Shown piece by piece: positions 8,551-18,508 of a stretch of DNA of 64,000 nt. The first letter of the stretch is position 1; each line of letters begins with the position of its first letter. The notes beneath the pieces are model-generated. The model had not been told where the DNA came from. It saw only the letters and a program-made list of their open reading frames with translations, and made no database searches. The DNA lies in assembly GCF_018342065.1 (NCBI RefSeq), contig NZ_JAFDOE010000002.1, positions 310,001-374,000 on the forward strand, given 5' to 3'. The position numbers were made by a program, and so were the translations under genes. Source of the stretch: Citrobacter sp. FP75. GTDB lineage: Bacteria; Pseudomonadota; Gammaproteobacteria; Enterobacterales; Enterobacteriaceae.

Positions 8551-9718
8551 TCCTAAACCGCTGGGCGGGAAAATAGTCAGCAAACCGGTCATCATTTTTG
8601 GGCCGTTAATCGTCCTGTGTATGCTCCTGATCGTGAAACGTCTGGTCTTTGGATTGGGTTCAGTCTCCGATCTGAACGGCGGTTTCCCATGGGGTGTCTG
8701 GATCGCGTTCGACCTGTTGATTGGTACCGGTTTTGCGTGCGGCGGTTGGGCGCTGGCGTGGGCGGTCTATGTTTTCAACAGAGGACAATACCATCCGCTG
8801 GTACGTCCGGCGCTGTTGGCGAGCCTGTTTGGCTACTCGCTGGGTGGTCTGTCGATCACCATTGACGTCGGTCGCTACTGGAACCTGCCGTATTTCTACA
8901 TTCCGGGTCATTTCAACGTGAACTCGGTACTGTTTGAAACGGCGGTCTGTATGACCATCTATATCGGCATCATGGCGCTGGAATTTGCGCCGGCTCTGTT
9001 TGAACGTCTGGGCTGGAAAGTTTCTCTCAAACGTTTGAATAAAGTGATGTTCTTTATTATCGCCCTCGGCGCGCTGCTGCCAACCATGCACCAGTCTTCA
9101 ATGGGTTCATTGATGATTTCTGCGGGTTATAAGGTGCATCCGCTCTGGCAAGCCTATGAAATGCTGCCGCTTTTCTCTGTATTAACCGCCTTTATTATGG
9201 GCTTCTCGATCGTGATATTTGAAGGTTCGCTGGTACAAGCTGGCCTGAAAGGTAACGGTCCGGACGAGAAAAGTTTGTTTATCAAGCTGACGAACACCAT
9301 CAGCGTGCTGCTGGCGATTTTCGTGGTGCTGCGCTTTGGCGAGCTAATCTATCGCGACAAACTGTCCTATGCGTTTGCAGGCGATCTTTACTCCGTGATG
9401 TTCTGGATTGAAGTGACGCTGATGGTCTTCCCGCTGGTGGTGCTGCGCGTCACTAAGCTGCGTAATGACTCGCGCATGCTGTATCTGTCTGCGCTGAGCG
9501 CATTGCTGGGTTGTGCGACATGGCGTCTGTCCTATTCGCTGGTGGCGTTCAATCCTGGTGGTGGCTACCACTACTTCCCGACCTGGGAAGAACTGTTGAT
9601 TTCTATTGGTTTTGTGGCTATTGAGATTTGTGCATACATCGTACTCATTCGTCTACTGCCGATACTTCCTCCTTTAAAACAAAACGATCAAAATCGTCAT
9701 GAGGCGAGCAAAGCATGA
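8540..9718 (+). CDS. hybB: Hydrogenase-2 integral membrane subunit HybB
   Basis: At 392 residues this is a multi-span NrfD-type membrane protein that links hydrogenase 2 to the menaquinone pool without heme. About ten hydrophobic segments can be counted. The ATG at 8540 is used because of GGAGGAGA upstream and agreement with E. coli ([12 protein letters not shown]); the frame is open five codons further up. It overlaps hybA, and its stop overlaps the hybC start as ATGA, indicating translational coupling throughout. Confidence 0.97.
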   Translation: MSHDPKPLGGKIVSKPVIIFGPLIVLCMLLIVKRLVFGLGSVSDLNGGFPWGVWIAFDLLIGTGFACGGWALAWAVYVFNRGQYHPLVRPALLASLFGYSLGGLSITIDVGRYWNLPYFYIPGHFNVNSVLFETAVCMTIYIGIMALEFAPALFERLGWKVSLKRLNKVMFFIIALGALLPTMHQSSMGSLMISAGYKVHPLWQAYEMLPLFSVLTAFIMGFSIVIFEGSLVQAGLKGNGPDEKSLFIKLTNTISVLLAIFVVLRFGELIYRDKLSYAFAGDLYSVMFWIEVTLMVFPLVVLRVTKLRNDSRMLYLSALSALLGCATWRLSYSLVAFNPGGGYHYFPTWEELLISIGFVAIEICAYIVLIRLLPILPPLKQNDQNRHEASKA

Positions 9719-11418
9719 GCCAGAGAATTACTATTGATCCGGTAACCCGTATTGAGGGCCATTTACGCATCGACTGCGAAATCGAAAATGGCGTGGTATC
9801 AAAAGCATGGGCGTCCGGTACCATGTGGCGCGGCATGGAAGAGATCGTGAAGAATCGCGATCCGCGTGATGCGTGGATGATTGTGCAGCGTATTTGTGGT
9901 GTTTGTACCACGACGCACGCTATCTCCTCTGTGCGTGCGGCAGAAAGCGCGCTGAACATTGATGTTCCGGTGAACGCACAGTACATCCGTAACATCATTC
10001 TGGCCGCGCATACCACGCATGACCATATCGTTCACTTCTATCAGCTTTCTGCGCTGGACTGGGTGGACATCACCTCCGCACTGAAAGCCGATCCGGCGAA
10101 AGCTTCGGCGATGCTGAACGGCGTGTCGACCTGGCACCTGAACAGCGCGGAAGAGTTCACCAAGGTTCAGAACAAGATCAAAGACCTGGTTGCCAGCGGT
10201 CAGTTAGGTATTTTTGCTAACGGTTGCTGGGGCCACCCGGCAATGCAACTGCCGCCGGAAGTGAACCTGATTGCAGTCGCGCACTACCTGCAGGCGCTGG
10301 AATGCCAGCGTGATGCCAACCGCGTCGTGGCGCTGCTCGGCGGTAAAACACCGCACATTCAAAACCTGGCAGTAGGTGGGGTCGCGAACCCAATTAACCT
10401 CGACGGTCTTGGCGTGTTGAACCTTGAGCGCCTGATGTACATCAAGTCCTTCATTGATAAGCTGAGCGATTTTGTTGAACAGGTTTACAAGGTAGATACC
10501 GCGGTTATTGCAGCGTTCTATCCGGAGTGGCTGGAACGTGGTCAGGGTGCGGTTAACTATCTGAGCGCACCGGAATTCCCGACTGACGGCAAAAACGGCA
10601 GCTTCCTGTTCCCGGGCGGGTACATCACGGATGCAGACCTCTCGACCTATCGCCCGATCACCTCTCACTCCGATGAATACCTGATCAAAGGGATTCAGGA
10701 GAGTGCGAAACACGCGTGGTACAAAGACGAAGCGCCGCAGGCACCGTGGGAAGGCACAACGGTTCCGGATTACACCGGCTGGTCAGACGATGGCAAATAC
10801 TCTTGGGTTAAAGCGCCAACCTTCTACGGCAAAACGGTGGAAGTGGGCCCGCTGGCTAACATGCTGTGTAAACTGGCGGCAAAACGCGAGTCTACCCATG
10901 CCAAGCTGAATGAAATCGTTGCGATCTACACCAAGCTGACCGGTAAAACTATCGAAGTCGCGCAGCTGCATTCAACGCTGGGCCGTATCATTGGTCGTAC
11001 CGTTCACTGCTGTGAGCTGCAGAACGTTTTGCAGGATCAATATAACGCGCTGATCGTGAATATCGGTAAAGGCGATCACACCACCTTCGTGAAACCGAAT
11101 ATTCCGGCCACCGGCGAATTTAAAGGTGTGGGCTTCCTCGAAGCGCCGCGCGGTATGCTTTCTCACTGGATGGTGATTAAAGACGGCATTATCAGTAACT
11201 ATCAGGCGGTTGTACCATCAACCTGGAACTCTGGCCCACGTAACTTTAACGATGAAGTGGGACCGTATGAGCGTTCGCTGGTAGGTACGCCAATTGCCGA
11301 TCCGAACAAACCGCTGGAAGTGGTGCGTACCATTCACTCCTTCGATCCTTGTATGTCATGTGCGGTGCATGTGGTGGACGTTGACGGGAACGAAGTCGTC
11401 TCAGTTAAGGTTCTGTAA
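9715..11418 (+). CDS. hybC: Hydrogenase-2 large subunit HybC (NiFe catalytic)
   Basis: This 567-residue precursor holds the Ni-Fe(CN)2CO site. The two cysteine pairs that bind it are seen as RICGVC near residues 60-64 and DPCMSCAVH near the C-terminus. The 15 residues after that His (VVDVDGNEVVSVKVL) are the extension removed by HybD once nickel is inserted. The protein has no signal of its own and is exported with HybO. It oxidises hydrogen during anaerobic growth and can also evolve it when electrons are in excess. Confidence 0.98.
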   Translation: MSQRITIDPVTRIEGHLRIDCEIENGVVSKAWASGTMWRGMEEIVKNRDPRDAWMIVQRICGVCTTTHAISSVRAAESALNIDVPVNAQYIRNIILAAHTTHDHIVHFYQLSALDWVDITSALKADPAKASAMLNGVSTWHLNSAEEFTKVQNKIKDLVASGQLGIFANGCWGHPAMQLPPEVNLIAVAHYLQALECQRDANRVVALLGGKTPHIQNLAVGGVANPINLDGLGVLNLERLMYIKSFIDKLSDFVEQVYKVDTAVIAAFYPEWLERGQGAVNYLSAPEFPTDGKNGSFLFPGGYITDADLSTYRPITSHSDEYLIKGIQESAKHAWYKDEAPQAPWEGTTVPDYTGWSDDGKYSWVKAPTFYGKTVEVGPLANMLCKLAAKRESTHAKLNEIVAIYTKLTGKTIEVAQLHSTLGRIIGRTVHCCELQNVLQDQYNALIVNIGKGDHTTFVKPNIPATGEFKGVGFLEAPRGMLSHWMVIKDGIISNYQAVVPSTWNSGPRNFNDEVGPYERSLVGTPIADPNKPLEVVRTIHSFDPCMSCAVHVVDVDGNEVVSVKVL

Positions 11419-11912
11419 TGCGGATATTAGTCTTAGGGGTCGGCAATATTTTGCTGACCGACGAAGCCATCGGGGTACGTATCGTTGAGGCATTAGAGCA
11501 ACGGTACATCCTGCCAGACTATGTTGACGTTCTGGATGGCGGTACGGCGGGAATGGAGCTTCTCGGCGATATGGCGAACAGGGATCATCTGATCATCGCT
11601 GACGCCATTGTGTCGAGAAAAAACACGCCAGGAACGATGATGGTCCTGCGGGACGAAGAGATCCCGGCGCTGTTTACCAACAAAATCTCTCCGCACCAGC
11701 TTGGCCTGGCCGACGTATTGTCGGCCCTGCGTTTCACCGGCGAGTTCCCGAAGAAGCTGACCCTGGTCGGTGTTATTCCGGAATCGCTGGAGCCGCATAT
11801 CGGGCTAACGCCGACGGTTGAGGCCATGATTGAACCTGCGCTTGAGCAGGTTCTCGCTGCGCTGCGCGAGTCGGGTGTAGAAGCCATCCCTCGGGAGGCG
11901 GCCCATGCCTGA
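11418..11912 (+). CDS. hybD: Hydrogenase-2 maturation endopeptidase HybD
   Basis: This 164-residue nickel-dependent protease clips the C-terminal tail from HybC after nickel insertion. The three nickel-sensing ligands known from the E. coli enzyme are present at the same numbers: Glu16 (LLTDE), Asp62 (IIADA) and His93 (SPHQ). Its ATG shares one base with the hybC stop, and it overlaps hybE by eight bases. Confidence 0.97.
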   Translation: MRILVLGVGNILLTDEAIGVRIVEALEQRYILPDYVDVLDGGTAGMELLGDMANRDHLIIADAIVSRKNTPGTMMVLRDEEIPALFTNKISPHQLGLADVLSALRFTGEFPKKLTLVGVIPESLEPHIGLTPTVEAMIEPALEQVLAALRESGVEAIPREAAHA

Positions 11913-12393
11913 GGAGTTTTTAGGCTTTCAGACGGCTCCAAAAGCGCAGATTCAGGCAGCGTTTGAAGAGGTAGCCCGCCGTTCGATGCACGATCTCTCG
12001 TTTTTGCATCCGAATATGCCGGTATATGTCTCTGATTTTACGCTGTTTGAAGGTCAGTGGACGGGGTGTGTGATCACACCCTGGATGCTGAGCGCATTGA
12101 TTTTCCCGGGGCCAGACCAGGTCTGGCCTACGCGTAAAGTCAGCGAGAAAATCGGGCTGCGTTTACCGTATGGCGAAATGACATTTACCGTTGGCGAACT
12201 CGATGGCGTATCACAATATCTGTCCTGCTCGCTGATGTCGCCGCTTTCGCACAACATGTCGGCACAAGAAGGTGTTCGCCTGACTGACGATTGCGCAAAA
12301 ATGCTGTTATCGCTGCCGGTTAGCGATCCGAATGCGCCGCAGATCGGTCGTCGCGCGCTGCTGCTGGGTCGTCGGAGCTGTGAAAATGCATGA
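11905..12393 (+). CDS. hybE: Hydrogenase-2 chaperone HybE
   Basis: This 162-residue cytoplasmic protein matches E. coli HybE. It binds the twin-arginine signal of HybO and holds the small subunit back from export until the large subunit is mature. No cysteine cluster of the rubredoxin type is present, unlike the related HupJ proteins. The gene overlaps hybD and hybF by eight bases each. Confidence 0.95.
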   Translation: MPEEFLGFQTAPKAQIQAAFEEVARRSMHDLSFLHPNMPVYVSDFTLFEGQWTGCVITPWMLSALIFPGPDQVWPTRKVSEKIGLRLPYGEMTFTVGELDGVSQYLSCSLMSPLSHNMSAQEGVRLTDDCAKMLLSLPVSDPNAPQIGRRALLLGRRSCENA

Positions 12394-12727
12394 GTTGTCG
12401 CTTTGCCAGAGCGCGGTTGAGATTATTCAGCAGCAGGCAGAGCAACACGATGTTAAACGTGTTACCGGCGTTTGGCTGGAAATTGGCGCGCTCTCCTGTG
12501 TTGAGGAGAGCGCCGTACGTTTTAGTTTTGACATCGTCTGTCAGGGTACGGTCGCGCAGGGATGTGAGTTGTACATTGAATACAAACCCGCCCAGGCCTG
12601 GTGCTGGGATTGCAGTCAGGTTGTGGAAATCACCCAGCATGATGCGCAGTGTCCACGTTGTCAGGGCGAGCGTTTGCGAGTTGAAAGTGGCGATTCACTG
12701 AAAGTGAAAAGTATTGAAGTCGAATAG
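12386..12727 (+). CDS. hybF: Hydrogenase nickel-insertion accessory protein HybF (HypA family)
   Basis: The 113-residue product starts MHELSLCQS at 12386 inside the end of hybE; His2 of this N-terminus is the HypA-family nickel ligand. A zinc site is formed by two CxxC pairs (CWDC and CPRC, about residues 73-76 and 89-92). With HypB it delivers nickel to the hydrogenase-2 large subunit, the job HypA does for hydrogenase 3. The upstream extension of the frame to 12332 has no ribosome-binding site and is not family sequence. Confidence 0.96.
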   Translation: MHELSLCQSAVEIIQQQAEQHDVKRVTGVWLEIGALSCVEESAVRFSFDIVCQGTVAQGCELYIEYKPAQAWCWDCSQVVEITQHDAQCPRCQGERLRVESGDSLKVKSIEVE

Positions 12728-12757
12728 CCCATAGGTTGCTATGGGGCGGAGTCAGAT

Positions 12758-13006
12758 ATGTGTATTGGAGTCCCGGGTCAGGTTTTGACCGTCGGTGAAG
12801 ATATTCACCAGCTTGCGCAGGTTGAAGTGTGCGGTATCAAGCGCGATGTCAACATTGCCCTGATTTGTGAAGGCGATACAGCTGAGCTGGTCGGGCAATG
12901 GGTACTGGTGCACGTAGGATTCGCCATGAGTATCATCGATGAAGATGAAGCCAAAGCCACGTTAGACGCGTTACGCCGCATGGAGTACGACGTCACCAGC
13001 GCGTGA
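12758..13006 (+). CDS. hybG: Hydrogenase maturation chaperone HybG (HypC family)
   Basis: This 82-residue protein begins MCIGVPGQV. Cys2, exposed once Met1 is removed, is the HypC-family residue that binds the Fe(CN)2CO unit from HypD and carries it to the large-subunit precursor. It is the last gene of the operon, 30 bases after hybF with GGGGCGGAG before the start. A REP-type palindrome separates it from convergent yghU. Confidence 0.97.
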   Translation: MCIGVPGQVLTVGEDIHQLAQVEVCGIKRDVNIALICEGDTAELVGQWVLVHVGFAMSIIDEDEAKATLDALRRMEYDVTSA

Positions 13007-13018
13007 CAAGTCTGAAAA

Positions 13019-13051
13019 ATGCCGGACGGCGTTTACGCTACCACCCGGCAT
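13019..13051. repeat. REP-type palindrome between hybG and yghU
   Basis: ATGCCGG and CCGGCAT arms enclose a GGCGTTTACGC core typical of enterobacterial REP (BIME) units. TCTTATTTTT follows, so it may also end hyb transcription. Confidence 0.7.
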
Positions 13052-13058
13052 CTTATTT

Positions 13059-13925
13059 TTAACCCTGACGCTTATCTTCGGTATGAATATCGAAGTCGCT
13101 GGCGTCATGGCGCTCATGAAGCTGTTCGTTCAGCGGCCCGTTGGTGCGGTTTACAATGCGACCACGCTTAACAGCCGGACGCGCTGCAATCTCTTTTGCC
13201 CAGCGCTGAACGTGTTTGTAGCTTCCCGCATCAAGGAATTCTGCCGCGTCGTAGACGTTGCCCAGCACTACATTGCCAAACCACGGCCAGACCGCCATAT
13301 CAGCAATGGTGTATTCATCTCCGGCCACGAACTGATGCTGCGCTAACTGTTTATCCAGCACGTCGAGTAAGCGCTTGGCTTCCATCGTGAAGCGATTGAT
13401 AGCGTACTCAATTTTTACCGGCGCATAGTTATAGAAGTGACCAAAACCACCGCCGAGGAACGGCGCCGCGCCTTGTAACCAGAATAGCCAGTTCAGCGTT
13501 TCGGTGCGTTTTGCCAAATCTTGTGGCAGGAAATAACCATACTTTTCCGCCAGATAGAGCAGAATTGCGCCAGATTCAAAAACACGAACCGGCGGGTTTT
13601 GCGAGTGGTCTCGCAGCGCCGGGATCTTCGAGTTCGGGTTCACCTCAACAAAGCCGCTGGAAAACTGATCGCCATCGCCAATACGGATAATCCAGGCATC
13701 ATATTCCGCGCCCTTTACGCCCTGCGCCAGCAGTTCTTCCAGCATAATCGTCACTTTCTGACCATTTGGCGTACCCAGCGAATAGAGCTGCAGAGGGTGC
13801 TTGCCGACCGGCAGCGTTTTCTCGTGTGTAGCGCCGGAAACAGGGCGGTTGATGTTGGCGAATGCGCCGCCGTTGGATTTATCCCACGTCCAGACTTTCG
13901 CGGGCTGATAGGTATTATCTGACAT
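13059..13925 (-). CDS. yghU: Disulfide-bond oxidoreductase YghU (glutathione transferase fold)
   Basis: This 288-residue glutathione transferase-like protein, nearly identical to E. coli YghU, binds two glutathione molecules in its active site and has disulfide reductase activity with low classical transferase activity. A long N-terminal extension (to about residue 45) precedes the thioredoxin-like domain (LYSLGTPNGQKVTIMLEELL, SKIPAL, ESGAILLYLAEKYG). The helical C-terminal domain follows. It is transcribed alone, convergent with hyb. Two genes away lies gss, which acts on glutathione. Confidence 0.96.
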   Translation of the reverse strand: MSDNTYQPAKVWTWDKSNGGAFANINRPVSGATHEKTLPVGKHPLQLYSLGTPNGQKVTIMLEELLAQGVKGAEYDAWIIRIGDGDQFSSGFVEVNPNSKIPALRDHSQNPPVRVFESGAILLYLAEKYGYFLPQDLAKRTETLNWLFWLQGAAPFLGGGFGHFYNYAPVKIEYAINRFTMEAKRLLDVLDKQLAQHQFVAGDEYTIADMAVWPWFGNVVLGNVYDAAEFLDAGSYKHVQRWAKEIAARPAVKRGRIVNRTNGPLNEQLHERHDASDFDIHTEDKRQG

Positions 13926-14143
13926 AGTGACCTGCCTTCTGAGTGGTTGTGTTGATGCAGTGTAGCAGCCAGGTAGAACTCAATTTAACAGATTGGGACT
14001 TTATGCCGTTTTGTGCAGAAAGGGGAAGATAAATCTAACCCGTTCATTGTACCCAGGCCGTACTCCATGAAGAGGAAATCAATGTTGGACGGAAATTGCT
14101 ACCGTATTCACCATCAATTATTGGCGGTGAAAAAGCAGTAACA

Positions 14144-16432
14144 ATGAAAAAGGGTGTTCCAGGAGTAAGCGGTTATCAGGGCCCGGCGGGTGGGTGGGGC
14201 GCGGTAAAGGCCGTCACTGCTTCGGTATTTTCGCAAAAGGCCGTCGCGCGCGACATTATCGCGATGTTCAAAATGAACCAGGTGAAGGGGTTCGATTGTC
14301 CGGGCTGTGCGTGGCCGGATCCGGGACATCGTGCGCGGATGGAGCTGTGCGAAAATGGCGTCAAGGCCGTATCCTGGGAAACTACCAGTAAGAAAGCATC
14401 GCCGACGTTTTTTAGCCGCCATCCGGTTTCGACGCTCTGGCACTATAGCGATTATGAACTGGAAAACATTGGTCGTTTGACGCATCCAATGAAATACGAT
14501 GCAGCATCAGACACCTGGCAGGCGGTGGATTGGGATATCGCATTTCAGGAAATCGGCGAGCGTCTGCGCAGCTATGATTCAGCCCAGCAGGTTGAGTTTT
14601 ATACCTCCGGCAGAACCTCAAATGAGGCAGCTTTCCTCTATCAGCTGTTTGCCCGCGAGTATGGCAGCAGCAACTTTCCTGATTGCTCAAACATGTGCCA
14701 CGGTCCTACCAGCGCAGGATTAACGCCGGCCATTGGCCTTGGGAAAGGGACCGTGGAGCTTGATGATTTTGACCACTGCGATCTGGTGATTTGTATCGGG
14801 CATAACCCTGGCACTAACCATCCGCGCATGCTGACCACCTTGCGCGACGTTGCCAAACGCGGGGCTAAAATTATCTCCATCAATCCTCTGAACGAAAGGG
14901 GACTTGAGCGCTTTAGCTTTCCGCAAAGCCCGAAAGAGATGTTTACCGGTCAGGCGACGGAGCTGAGCAACGACTACTACCAGGTCAAAATGGGCGGTGA
15001 CGCCTCGCTGCTCAAAGGCATCATGAAGGCACTGATCGAAATGGATGAAGCGCGGATCTTACTCGATCAACAGCCGACGCTCGATCATGCGTTTATCTAT
15101 GAACATACCGCTGGATATGCAGCGTTGTATGACGATTTGCGCCAGCATAACTGGGCAGAGCTGGAACAGGACTCTGGCCTGACGCGCAGCCAGATGGAAG
15201 ACCTGGCACACAGCTACAGTAAATCCCGTGCCACTATTATTTGTTACGGTCTGGGCATTACCCAGCATAAAAACGGTACCGAGAACGTCCAGCAACTGGT
15301 AAACCTGCTGCTGCTGAAAGGTAATATGGGTAAGCCTGGCGCGGGGATCTGCCCGTTACGCGGCCATTCAAACGTGCAGGGCGATCGTTCTGTGGGTATC
15401 AACGAGGCGGCATCCGAAGACTTCCTGCAACGCCTTGAGACGCATTTTTCCATCAGCGTTCCGCGCAAACATGGTCGCGCCAGCGTGGAGAGTATCCGGG
15501 CCATCGAACGGGGAGATGCGAAAGCGCTCATCTGTATGGGCGGCAATCTGGCTGTGGCGATGCCGCAGCCGCAGCGTACCTTCGCGGCGATGAAAAAGCT
15601 GGATCTGCAGGTCCATGTGGCGACCAAGCTGAACAGGTCGCATCTGCTGCTGGCAAAACACAACTACCTGCTGCCTGCATTAGGCCGAACGGAGCGTGAC
15701 ATTCAGGCGACAGGCATTCAGTCGGTGACCGTTGAAGACTCGATGTCGATGGTCCACGCTTCCTGCGGGGCGCTGAAACCGGCTTCCCGCTGGCTAAAAT
15801 CGGAGCCCGCGATTGTGGCTGGCATGGCTCGTGCCACGCTTCCCCACTCGCCGATTAGTTGGGAAGCGCTGACCGGTGACTACGCGCTGATCCGCGATGC
15901 CATTGAAACGGTGATCCCGGCGTTCCACGATTACAACACACGTATTGTCGAGCCGGGGGGATTTCGTATGGATACGCCCGCCTCGCGCCGTGAATGGCGC
16001 ACGACGAACCGTAAAGCCAACTTTATCGTCAGCCATCAGCGGGCGGTAGAGCGGGAAAACCAGCCTGCTGCTGCGCTGGTGCTGGCCACGCTGCGTAGCC
16101 ACGATCAGTACAACACCACCATTTATGGCATGAACGACCGCTATCGCGGTATTACCGGCCGTCGTGATGTGGTGTTTTTAAGCGCCGAGGAAGCGGCGAA
16201 TCGTGGCCTGAGCCAGGGGGATGTGGTTAACGTGCAAGCACTGGACGAAAACGGTAAGCCGTGCGCGGATCGCATTATGTACGGTTTAACGGTGGTGATT
16301 TATAACATGGCAGTGGGTTCCATTGGCGCGTATCTGCCGGAAGCGAATGTCCTGTTGTCGCTGGATGCGGTGGACACACAAAGTTTGACCCCGGCCTATA
16401 AAAGCGTGCCGGTAATCCTTACCCAAGCGTAG
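14144..16432 (+). CDS. YdeP/FdhF-like molybdopterin oxidoreductase
   Basis: The 762-residue product clearly resembles E. coli YdeP along its length (SYQG/GYQG start, FDCPGCAWPDP, EFYTSGRTSNEAAFLYQL, RGHSNVQGDR). The start at 14144 follows the YdeP N-terminus; the ribosome-binding site is poor. YdeP belongs to the formate dehydrogenase H superfamily and is linked to acid resistance, with unknown substrate. Aligning SNMCHGP with the FdhF segment containing selenocysteine puts Cys185 as the likely molybdenum ligand. Cys52, Cys55 and Cys69 may hold an iron-sulfur cluster, though spacing differs from FdhF. No signal peptide, so probably cytoplasmic. It stands between yghU and gss, where E. coli has nothing. 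Confidence 0.85.
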   Translation: MKKGVPGVSGYQGPAGGWGAVKAVTASVFSQKAVARDIIAMFKMNQVKGFDCPGCAWPDPGHRARMELCENGVKAVSWETTSKKASPTFFSRHPVSTLWHYSDYELENIGRLTHPMKYDAASDTWQAVDWDIAFQEIGERLRSYDSAQQVEFYTSGRTSNEAAFLYQLFAREYGSSNFPDCSNMCHGPTSAGLTPAIGLGKGTVELDDFDHCDLVICIGHNPGTNHPRMLTTLRDVAKRGAKIISINPLNERGLERFSFPQSPKEMFTGQATELSNDYYQVKMGGDASLLKGIMKALIEMDEARILLDQQPTLDHAFIYEHTAGYAALYDDLRQHNWAELEQDSGLTRSQMEDLAHSYSKSRATIICYGLGITQHKNGTENVQQLVNLLLLKGNMGKPGAGICPLRGHSNVQGDRSVGINEAASEDFLQRLETHFSISVPRKHGRASVESIRAIERGDAKALICMGGNLAVAMPQPQRTFAAMKKLDLQVHVATKLNRSHLLLAKHNYLLPALGRTERDIQATGIQSVTVEDSMSMVHASCGALKPASRWLKSEPAIVAGMARATLPHSPISWEALTGDYALIRDAIETVIPAFHDYNTRIVEPGGFRMDTPASRREWRTTNRKANFIVSHQRAVERENQPAAALVLATLRSHDQYNTTIYGMNDRYRGITGRRDVVFLSAEEAANRGLSQGDVVNVQALDENGKPCADRIMYGLTVVIYNMAVGSIGAYLPEANVLLSLDAVDTQSLTPAYKSVPVILTQA

Positions 16433-16584
16433 TTCCTGTTGTGAATTTTTCGCCTCTGAGCGCCAGTCGCTGCGTTGAGGTGTATGATGATGTCGACCTC
16501 TGTCCGGTTAGTGTCGCAGAGCAGGCAATCAGAGCGAAAATTCACGCCAACCTGCTCAGGCTGTATTGTTTTGAGGTAAGGTGC

Positions 16585-18447
16585 ATGAGCAAAGGAACGA
16601 CCAGTCAGGATGCCCCATTCGGGACATTATTGGGCTACGCCCCGGGCGGCGTAGCAATTTACTCTTCAGATTACAGTTCCCTTGACCCACGGGACTACGA
16701 CGACGATGCTGCATTTCGCAGCTATATCGACGACGAATATATGGGTCACAAATGGCAGTGTGTGGAGTTCGCGCGCCGCTTTCTGTTTCTCAACTATGGC
16801 ATGGTTTTCACCGATGTCGGCATGGCCTGGGAGATTTTCTCCTTGCGCTTCCTGCGTGAAGTGGTGAACGACAATATCCTGCCATTACAAGCATTTCCCA
16901 ATGGTTCACCCCGCGCACCGGTAGCTGGCGCGTTGCTTATCTGGCAAAAAGGCGGCGAATTTAAAGATACCGGGCACGTGGCGGTCGTCACCCAGTTACT
17001 CGAAAACAAAATCCGCATTGCTGAACAGAACGTGCTCCACACGCCGCTGCCTCCCGGACAGCAATGGACCCGCGAGCTGGAGATGGTGGTTGAAAATGGC
17101 CGCTACACCCTGCGCGATACCTTTGATGACACCACCATCCTGGGCTGGATGATCCAGACTGACGACACTCGCGACAGTTTGCCGCAGCCGGAGATCGACA
17201 ACGACTCCCTGAAGATCGGCGGTGCGCGTCTGGAAGATACCGGGCAGTTTGACGGTAAGTGGCTGGATGAGCAGGATCCACTGCAAAAAGCTTACGTGCT
17301 GGCGAACGGTCACGTCATTAACCAGGATCCGCATCAGTACTTCACCATAACCGAGAGCGCAGAGCAGGAGCTGATCAAAGCCACCAATGAGTTGCACCTG
17401 ATGTATCTGCACGCGACCGACAAGGTGCTGAAAGACGATAATCTGCTGGCGCTGTTCGACATCCCGAAAATTCTCTGGCCGCGACTGCGTCTTTCCTGGC
17501 AGCGTCGTCGGCATCATATGATCACCGGTCGTATGGATTTCTGTATGGATGAGCGCGGGCTGAAGGTGTACGAGTACAACGCCGATTCCGCATCGTGCCA
17601 TACCGAAGCCGGTTTGATCCTCGAAAGGTGGGCCGAGCGGGGCTACACAGGACAGGGACACAACCCAGCTGAAGGGTTGATCAACGAACTGGCGGGTGCC
17701 TGGAAGCACAGCCGCGCGCGTCCTTTTGTCCACATTATGCAGGACAAGGATATAGAGGAAAACTACCATGCGCAGTTCATGCAGCAGGCGCTGCATCAGG
17801 GTGGGTTTGACAGCAAAATCCTGCGTGGGCTGGATGAATTGCGCTGGGACGATGCCGGTCAGCTGATTGACGGTGACGGTCGGCTGGTGAACTGCGTCTG
17901 GAAAACCTGGGCGTGGGAAACCGCGATTGAGCAGGTGCGAGAGGTCAGCGAAACGGAGTACGCCGCGGTGCCAATTCGTACCGGGCATACGAATCAGGAA
18001 GTGCGTTTAATAGATGTGCTGCTGCGCCCGGAAGTGCTGGTCTTTGAACCTCTGTGGACGGTTATTCCAGGCAACAAAGCGATTCTGCCGATCCTGTGGC
18101 AGCTGTTCCCTCACCACCGTTATCTGCTTGATACTGATTTCACTGTTAATGACGAACTGGCGCAAACCGGTTATGCGGTAAAACCCATTGCAGGACGTTG
18201 TGGCAGCAACATCGATCTGGTGAGCCACGAGGAAGAGTTGCTGGATAAAACCAGCGGTAAGTTTGCCGAGCAGAAGAACATTTATCAGCAGCTTTGGTGT
18301 CTGCCAAAGGTTGCCGGTAAATATATTCAGGTCTGTACATTCACCGTTGGCGGTAACTACGGCGGTACCTGTCTGCGTGGCGACGAGTCGCTGGTGATTA
18401 AGAAAGAGAGCGATATTGAGCCGCTGATTGTGGTGAAAGAAGAGTAA
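16585..18447 (+). CDS. gss: Bifunctional glutathionylspermidine synthetase/amidase
   Basis: This 620-residue enzyme has an N-terminal CHAP-type amidase that hydrolyses glutathionylspermidine and a C-terminal ATP-grasp synthetase that makes it from glutathione and spermidine. The amidase nucleophile Cys59 (KWQCVEFARR) and His131 (TGHVAVV) are in place. Synthetase motifs include MDFCMDERGLKVYEYNADSA and VGGNYGGTCLRGDE. The start at 16585 matches E. coli (MSKGTTSQD); the frame is open further upstream to 16441 but that part is not family sequence. The conjugate accumulates under anaerobic and stationary conditions. A good terminator follows. Confidence 0.97.
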   Translation: MSKGTTSQDAPFGTLLGYAPGGVAIYSSDYSSLDPRDYDDDAAFRSYIDDEYMGHKWQCVEFARRFLFLNYGMVFTDVGMAWEIFSLRFLREVVNDNILPLQAFPNGSPRAPVAGALLIWQKGGEFKDTGHVAVVTQLLENKIRIAEQNVLHTPLPPGQQWTRELEMVVENGRYTLRDTFDDTTILGWMIQTDDTRDSLPQPEIDNDSLKIGGARLEDTGQFDGKWLDEQDPLQKAYVLANGHVINQDPHQYFTITESAEQELIKATNELHLMYLHATDKVLKDDNLLALFDIPKILWPRLRLSWQRRRHHMITGRMDFCMDERGLKVYEYNADSASCHTEAGLILERWAERGYTGQGHNPAEGLINELAGAWKHSRARPFVHIMQDKDIEENYHAQFMQQALHQGGFDSKILRGLDELRWDDAGQLIDGDGRLVNCVWKTWAWETAIEQVREVSETEYAAVPIRTGHTNQEVRLIDVLLRPEVLVFEPLWTVIPGNKAILPILWQLFPHHRYLLDTDFTVNDELAQTGYAVKPIAGRCGSNIDLVSHEEELLDKTSGKFAEQKNIYQQLWCLPKVAGKYIQVCTFTVGGNYGGTCLRGDESLVIKKESDIEPLIVVKEE

Positions 18448-18479
18448 CCTTTATAAATATTCACGAATGAGATACGAAA

Positions 18480-18508
18480 AGCCGGAGTATATTCTCCGGC
18501 TTTTTTAT
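18480..18508 (+). terminator. Rho-independent terminator of gss
   Basis: GCCGGAG and CTCCGGC arms with a six-base loop, followed by TTTTTTATTT. Confidence 0.9.

Noticed and set aside
14144..16432. An in-frame selenocysteine codon in the FdhF-like gene
   Set aside because: The position aligned with the FdhF selenocysteine is an ordinary Cys codon, and there is no internal TGA.
16996..17988. 330-codon minus-strand frame inside gss
   Set aside because: Antisense to well-conserved synthetase motifs; no ribosome-binding site.
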